A stretch of 64,000 nt of DNA from Arachis hypogaea (lineage: Eukaryota > Streptophyta > Magnoliopsida > Fabales > Fabaceae): contig NC_092046.1 of assembly GCF_003086295.3 (NCBI RefSeq), positions 106,123,363 through 106,187,362 of the forward strand, read 5' to 3'. Made by a program: the position numbers and the translations under genes. Under the pieces are notes generated by a model. The model searched no databases. It had not been told where the DNA came from and saw nothing but the letters and a program-made list of their open reading frames with translations. Position 1 is the first letter of the stretch; the number at the start of each line of letters is the position of its first letter. Shown piece by piece: positions 59,001 to 64,000 of the stretch.

Positions 59001-59446
59001 TGACGAAGTGAATCTCCTACAGACAAGTTATAAAAAAGTAATCTCTGAAAGAGAGGATTACAATAATAACTTAAAAAGGGACCAACGCAAAGGAACTAGT
59101 CACAAATACGGAAAGCCGAGAAACAAGTTGGACCTCACAAATCATAATCTCAAAGGATTTAAGCTGCAAACAACGAAATAACCCAAGGAGGTCGAGCCAC
59201 AAGATATCACACACCAGCAGAAAACAGAAAAATGGCAAATCAAAAGGCATTATGTAAAATCTACAAAGTTGCAAAAGCCTCGAAGGCCAGCAAAATCTAA
59301 GGATGGCGAGCTACCTTTTTTGTTTGTCAAAATAAAATTTGCTAGAAAAGCAACTAGGAAAGCGTCAATAAACAAATAAGAAAGTTTTAAAAAGCCCACA
59401 AGCCGGGCCAACTACACAAATTCCTAGGAAAGAGATCAGCAAAGCA
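59001..59446 (+). other. Element E spacer after the tandem repeat
   Basis: A-rich on the plus strand. It probably includes the 3' UTR of the antisense ORF (minus strand, stop at 59447). No ORF is supported. Confidence 0.5.
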
Positions 59447-61353
59447 TCAGGAAGCCTTCTTGGCAGCATCAGGACAAGGAGAAGGAGGACGAGTCTGAAT
59501 CGGTATGGCGTCTACAGTTCCATCCTCCCGGTTCAGAATCTGGCAATCCGAATCAGGTGCAACCGGAGGAACAGAAGAAGTCGGCACTTTAGCAGAGGAC
59601 ACAAGGGGAGGAACAACCTCATCATCATCACCCTCATCATCAGGGAAAATCTTGCCATCTCTAACAATATTATCCAGGCTAAAAAGGGTGAGATCGGCCT
59701 TGGGAGCAATGACCCGAACTTGCTCCTTCAAGTTCTCGTAAGCAGCAGTCACGCTGCCAACGAGATGACCTTGAAGCTCAGAATAATCTTCCCGGGCATG
59801 GTCGAGCTCCTCCCTCAGGCGCATCACCTCTCGATAAGAGGTAACGTAACTATCCTTGTGCATCAAGACTGCGTCTTCAGCCAACCTCAGCGAAGCTGCC
59901 AATGACTGAGAACTCGCCTCCTCATTCTTCAAGTCCTTCTCCAGCTTGGCCACCTTCGTCTCAAGCTCCTCCTTTAACTCCTTCATCCGATCAAACTCTT
60001 GTTTCGCCTCCTCCATAAATGCTTTAGTGGCGTAGAGAGGGAGATTCTGAGCAGTCCGATATATGGCAGCAGACATATATGCCATCTTCACATGATTTCG
60101 AGCCATGAATTCCAAGTGATGAAGGATGGACACATCGTCCATGGAGAGAGCGCCGTAGGGACCGATTTGTTGATCCACGAATTCAATAGCATTAAAATCA
60201 GGAGCATCGAGGTCGAAGGGCTCAGCAGTTTTTTGTTTTTTATTGGGAGGAGCAATAGAAGGAGCAGCAGAGGCGACGTGAGGATCTACCAAACGAACTC
60301 GGGGTGTAGGGATCACTTTCTTCACCCCGGCGGAACTCTGCACTGATGGCTTCTCGCGCACCTGGGAGGATCCCTCCCCAGCTGCCCTGGCAGCAATATT
60401 TCTGGCAGCAGTCGCCCTCTGTGCCCTCTTAAAAGCGTTCATAGCTTCATTATTCTTCATTGCCTCTGCAAGCAAAACAGAAAATTCAGCTACAAGTCGG
60501 ATAAGTCGGAAAAGACAGCTACAAGCAACATAAACAAGATAATAAAAGAAACACAAGATACCCAGTTCAGTTTGAAGAAGAGAAGGATTGGTTAGAAATT
60601 TCTTTGTGTCAAGATGGGGAGGTTGACCCCAGCGTTCTTCCAAGATAGTCACAAAGGCTCGCTCAGCCTCATCCAACATTTTCCACGAATACCGGGAGAC
60701 CCTCACGTCTTTTTGCCATTCTAAGGGAAAAGCAGGTTCGTCATTCTCATCCAGAAAAAAGGGCCGAGCTCCTTCAACAGCTCGGACCTTGAAAAAGTAG
60801 TTTTTAAAATCACGGAACGACTCGTCAAACATGGAAAAAACCTTCTTTCCTTGGATAGAACGAAAGGATACCCAAGCTGACTTCTTTTTTACCACACCGG
60901 GCTTAGTCAAGACAACAAACAGATAGAAAAAGAGAAATTGGGAAGCAGGAATACCAAAACCATCGCACAGCAATTGGAAAATTTTAATAAAACTCCAGGA
61001 ATTGGGGTGAAGTTGAGAAGGGGCAACATTACAAGACCATAACAGATCGGCTTCAAATTTGGTAAAAGGAAGGGTGATACCCAGCTGACCAAAGAAAAAA
61101 TCATAAGCTTAAAAGAAAGGGTGACCATCAACAACCTGAGTTGAAAAGCAGACTCTCTCGTCAGAAGAGGGGGGACAAGTTCATAGTTCTTCTCATCTCC
61201 AGAACTACTACAGACACTATGAAATTGCCTAAGCTGAGCACAAAAATTAGAATCAACCAACGAGACACACATGAGAACCATGCAGTCCACCCAGTCGGCC
61301 ATACCCGCGGGAACCTGGGAAGGCATCTCTACAACGTTATTTCGTGAAGACAT
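59447..61353 (-). pseudogene. Element E antisense extra ORF (coiled-coil protein), one frameshift
   Basis: Starts MSSRNNVVEMPSQVPAG on the minus strand at 61353, opposite to gag-pol. A frameshift lies near 61160-61100; reading then continues from about 61100 in the frame ending at TGA 59447-59449 (508 open codons). Region 1 (to about 60620) resembles the plant 'putative gypsy-type transposon' domain. Region 2 (60430-60240) is a low-complexity linker with SSQVREKPSVQSS. Region 3 (about 60100-59690) is a strong coiled coil rich in Leu/Glu/Lys. An acidic patch (DEGDDDE) and a Pro/Ser tail complete it. A GT...AG segment of about 96 bp near 60466-60561 is probably an intron. This is the more complete of the two copies; C's copy is at 9114-22754. 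Confidence 0.85.
60466..60561 (-). other. Candidate intron in the antisense ORF of element E
   Basis: Minus strand: starts GTATCTTGTG and ends TTTTGCTTGCAG, T-rich, about 96 bp. Same place as the 87-bp candidate in C. Translated in frame it gives a hydrophobic run, but that run is not conserved with C. The right boundary may be off by a base or so. Confidence 0.55.
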
Positions 61354-61608
61354 GAGGTCAACTAAATCCTACAAAAGAAAAGAAGAGTGGATTACTAACA
61401 AAACATCTCGGATGAGGGGCAAAACAACTCGACAGAAAAACAAACAGTAAAGGAAAACCCCAAGACTCAAATCAAAGCCCTTGGGGCATCCCTTGGAGGC
61501 AGTAAACAAACAAGGACTTTCAAGTTACTTCTACAGCCTACATCCCGGCACTCATCAAAATAAAATACAGAAAGAAAAACAAAGGAAGCAAAAACGCAAA
61601 AGATCCAC
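61354..61608 (-). other. Element E sequence upstream of the antisense ORF
   Basis: Presumed 5' UTR and start of the promoter region of the antisense ORF. Contains an acceptor-like TTTTGTAG before the ATG (minus strand). Cut by element G at 61609. Confidence 0.55.
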
Positions 61609-63039
61609 TGATAAACCACTAATTCATGGTTTATCTTGTACTCAATTGAGTGATTTTTATTAACTCTTTACCCACTTATTCATACTATTTGCATGGTTTT
61701 ATATTTTCTTCCTAATTATGTGCTATGATTGATTACATGCTTCTTTGATCTTATATTTGCTTATTATTAATCCTCTCTTATTACCATTAGATGTCTTGAT
61801 ATGTGTGTTAAGTGTTTTCAGATATTATAAGGCAGGAATGGCTTGGAGGATGGGAAGAAAGCATGCAAAAGTGGAAGGAATGCAAGAAGTTGGAGAAATT
61901 GCTAAGCTGTCCAACCTGACCTCTCTGCACTCAAACGGCTATAACTTTAGCTACAAAGGTCCAAACGACGCGGTTTCAGTTGCGTTGGAAAGCTAACGTC
62001 CGGGGTTTCGATTTTATATATAATATGTTATAGTTCCCCTGACGCTAGGTAACGCAACCGCGTGATCCATGCGGCCGCGTCGCAGTCACGGAAATCCAGC
62101 GTGGCAAAATTCGAAACCAGCGAATTTGGGACTGTTTCTGACCCAGTTTGCGACCCAGAAAACACAGATTAGAGGTTATAAAGTGGGGGAATGCATCCAT
62201 TCATAAGAGGCTCTCACATTCACAAATTTTAGGAGTAGATGTAGTTTTTAGAGAGAGAGGTTCTCTCCTCTCTCTTAGGATTAGGATTTAGGACTTCTCT
62301 TAGTTTTAGGAGTGACTCTCAATCCAGGTTCAATGTTCTTTTATTTATTTTTCCATGTATGTCTATGTCAGATTTAAGTTCTTTTGTTAATGTAATTTGA
62401 GGTATTTCAGTTTAATATTGCTTTCTTTTATTTACATGATTATTGCTTCCCATCTGAAGGCATTCTTATTCCAGTAGATTTACTTTTTTCCTTTTGGTCT
62501 TGGTTAAGAAATCAGTAACTCAGGAATTATCCAACTTAATAACATAATTGTTAATTGTTATCTTGCCAATTGAGTTGAACTTCAATAATCCCAAGCTTTT
62601 CTTAGGAAATAAATAGGATTCGAAGATCAAACCAATTTGTCCCTTGACTTTCCTTTGCTTTAGTAAAGGTTAACTAAGTGGAATTAAGATTCAACTTTCA
62701 TTGTTATTGATAAAGATAACTAAGTCTGGACTTCCAATTTCTTATACATTGCCAAGAGATTTTATTATTATTATTTTATTTTACTTGTCATATAACATAT
62801 TCCCACCTTACTTCCAAAACCCCCAATTTACAAACCCATAACCAATAATAAGAACATACCTCCCTGCAATTCCTTGAGAAGACGACCCGAGGTTTAAATA
62901 CTCGGTTATCAATTTTAAAGGGGTTTGTTACTTGTGACAACCAAAACGTTTGTACGAAGGGATTTTTGTCGGTTTAGAGACTATATCTACAACGCGACTG
63001 TTTTTATGACTTTCTTTACTGGTAAAAATCCTAACGTCA
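61609..63039 (+). repeat. Element G 5' LTR (1431 bp)
   Basis: TGATAAACCACTAATTCATG...CCTAACGTCA. The first bases form a hairpin, GATAAACC-ACTAATTCAT-GGTTTATC. TATAAAG at 62177-62183 is the TATA candidate. Confidence 0.88.
62177..62183 (+). promoter_or_regulatory. Candidate TATA box, element G 5' LTR
   Basis: TATAAAGTGGGGG in mid-LTR, followed about 30 bp later by a CA-rich start-like region. Inference from position. Confidence 0.45.
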
Positions 63040-63042
63040 AAA

Positions 63043-63060
63043 TGGCGCCGTTGCCGGGGA
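63043..63060 (+). other. Primer-binding site of element G (tRNA-Asp type)
   Basis: TGGCGCCGTTGCCGGGGA, three bases after the LTR; the same tRNA-Asp complement as in B, D and F. Confidence 0.88.
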
Positions 63061-63623
63061 ATTGCAAACGTGTGCCTTATTATTGGTTATTGTAATTTTT
63101 TTTTATTTTTGCTTGTTTATTTGTTTTTATTTTTGCTTTTTCGTAAATTAAGAGGTTATTGGATTTTATTTAGTTATTAAAGAAAATTTTTTTTAAAAAA
63201 TTTGTTCTTAGTGTTCATCTTGATCTTCAAGTTGTTCTTCACGTTCATCTTGACCTTCAAGCTGTTCTTAGTTGTTCTCTTCGTTTTGATCTAAAAATTT
63301 GAAATTTGGTGTCATTTTATTGTTTTTCTCTTTCCACATTAAATTCAAAAATATTTTTTATTAATTTTTTTTGAAAAAAAAAATTCAGATTTTTATTTTT
63401 AAAATTTTTATCTTATCTTATCTTATTTCAAAAATCAAATTTCAATATTCAAATTTAAAAATTTTCAAAATTTAAATTTAAAAATTTTCAAATTTCAAAT
63501 TTCAAATTTCAAAATTCAAAATTCAAAATTTTCAAAATTTAATTTTCAAATTCAAAATTTAAATAACCTTTTGATTTAAATTTATTTTTTTATGTTTTTG
63601 TTTTTAATTTTTTATTTGTTACT
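63061..63623 (+). other. Element G leader
   Basis: AT-rich, with many AAATTCAAAATTTTCAAAT-like short repeats (about 63430-63570) and one GAAATTTGGTGTC, a weak form of the AAGTTTGGTGT motif. No ORF. Confidence 0.65.
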
Positions 63624-64000
63624 ATGAACTCTCACCCCTTTGGCTATGAGTCTGGTTACAATAATGTTGCAGGAAGAAGAAATTACAATGAGAACAGGCA
63701 TCAAGGTTGGAACAATCAAAGATGGGAGGAGCCACAAGGATTTGATCAATCCTCATGACAACAACCACCTCCAATGGACTATCAACAACCACCATCATAT
63801 GCCTATGAACCTCCTCAACACAACTTGGGACCGCCATACTCACAAGCCTCTTTCCGCCATTCACCTCCATATGACCCTAACCCTCAACCACCATACCAAC
63901 CACCTTATGAGCCATATGAACCATATATAGAACCACCCAAATTCCAACCCAATTACTCACAAGAACCACCACTTCAATATTCACCATCTCCATATCCATC
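63624..64000 (+). pseudogene. Element G gag N-terminus (Pro/Gln/Tyr-rich), partial
   Basis: Starts MNSHPFGYESGYNN at 63624 and continues to the window edge. TGA at 63756-63758 probably replaces a Trp codon; the frame on either side is continuous. After the stop the sequence is strongly Pro/Gln/Tyr-rich, with repeated PPY and EPP motifs, an N-terminal low-complexity domain of Gag. No capsid is visible before the edge. The assignment to gag rests on its position after the PBS. Confidence 0.7.

Larger units (their letters stand above)
39947..64000 (+). mobile_element. Element E: Tat-type Ty3/gypsy retrotransposon, same family as C, split by F and G and cut by the window
   Basis: 5' LTR, PBS, gag-protease, RT, two RNase H domains and integrase on the plus strand, then a 110-bp tandem repeat and an ORF on the minus strand. 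Element F interrupts the integrase gene and element G interrupts the region after the antisense ORF. The 3' LTR is not in the window. Gene order and sequence match element C throughout. Confidence 0.93.
61609..64000 (+). mobile_element. Element G: 5' part of another Ty3/gypsy-type LTR retrotransposon
   Basis: 5' LTR, PBS, AT-rich leader and start of gag; the rest is beyond the right edge. The left duplication should be TCCAC (61604-61608). Its LTR is unlike those of the other elements. Lineage cannot be fixed without pol; the tRNA-Asp PBS and long leader suggest the Athila/Tat side of the Ty3/gypsy group. Confidence 0.88.

Noticed and set aside
60465..60565. A membrane segment in the antisense ORF (hydrophobic run after QTELG)
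   Set aside because: Lies between GT and AG at the same place as a T-rich, non-conserved segment in element C; better explained as an unspliced intron.
1..64000. A host gene, rRNA, organelle insert or integrated virus
   Set aside because: Every long reading frame traces to gag, pol, a known type of extra ORF or their shadows. The post-pol ORF of F shows no signal peptide or membrane segment, so a viral envelope is not supported.

Overview
This window is plant nuclear heterochromatin made almost entirely of nested Ty3/gypsy LTR retrotransposons. No host protein gene, rRNA or functional tRNA is supported. Four things point to a flowering plant: Athila- and Tat-type pol genes, LTRs of 0.5-2.3 kb, primer-binding sites matching plant tRNA-Asp, and many CpG-type decay mutations. 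Several elements carry palindromes of the GGCGTTGAACGCCAG kind, which I associate with peanut and its relatives (Arachis). That last step is recall, not proof.

Layout. Element A (1-6712, plus, Athila-type) enters from the left with a broken pol and a complete 3' LTR. Unassigned sequence follows (6713-7451). Element C (7452-39854, minus, Tat-type) is an older element split by two younger ones. Its 3' LTR is at 7452-7990, then an antisense extra ORF (9114-22754), a 106-bp tandem repeat, pol (24270-28204), gag (38083-39276) and the 5' LTR (39317-39854). Element B (10574-22277, plus, same family as A) sits inside C's antisense ORF with a 5-bp target duplication. Element D (28210-38082, minus, Athila-type, lacking RT, RNase H and integrase) sits inside C's gag with a perfect ATCGT duplication. 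Only 92 bp beyond C, element E (39947 to the right edge, plus) of the same family as C starts head-to-head with it. E is split by F (44651-56954, plus, autonomous-type relative of D; CCAAC duplication) and later by G (61609 to the right edge, plus, only 5' LTR, PBS and start of gag visible).

How the parts relate. A, B and F share the Athila arrangement: Gag-protease-RT-RNase H-integrase, FMDD at the RT active site, DLG[AT]S protease. C and E have a second RNase H after the first, YVDD in RT, and an antisense ORF between pol and the 3' LTR. D keeps LTRs, PBS, gag and protease and looks like a non-autonomous passenger of an F-like element. Every pol gene carries stops or frameshifts, many at former CGA or CAG codons. 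F is the least damaged (five in-frame stops, no frameshift), and its 373-codon extra ORF is the longest extra ORF without a lesion.

Most noteworthy: (1) a 47-bp imperfect palindrome that is exactly inverted between the two LTRs of B, within LTRs carrying arrays of two alternating palindrome types; (2) a tRNA-Cys-like 5' fragment spliced into the deletion of D's extra ORF; (3) a hairpin plus AAGTTTGGTGT module next to the 3' LTR in A, B, D and F, repeated upstream of the extra ORF in D and F; (4) a stop codon shared by A and B between RT and RNase H; (5) palindromes shared by LTR, coding linker and 3' region of F; and (6) the several-kb inverted repeat formed by C and E.
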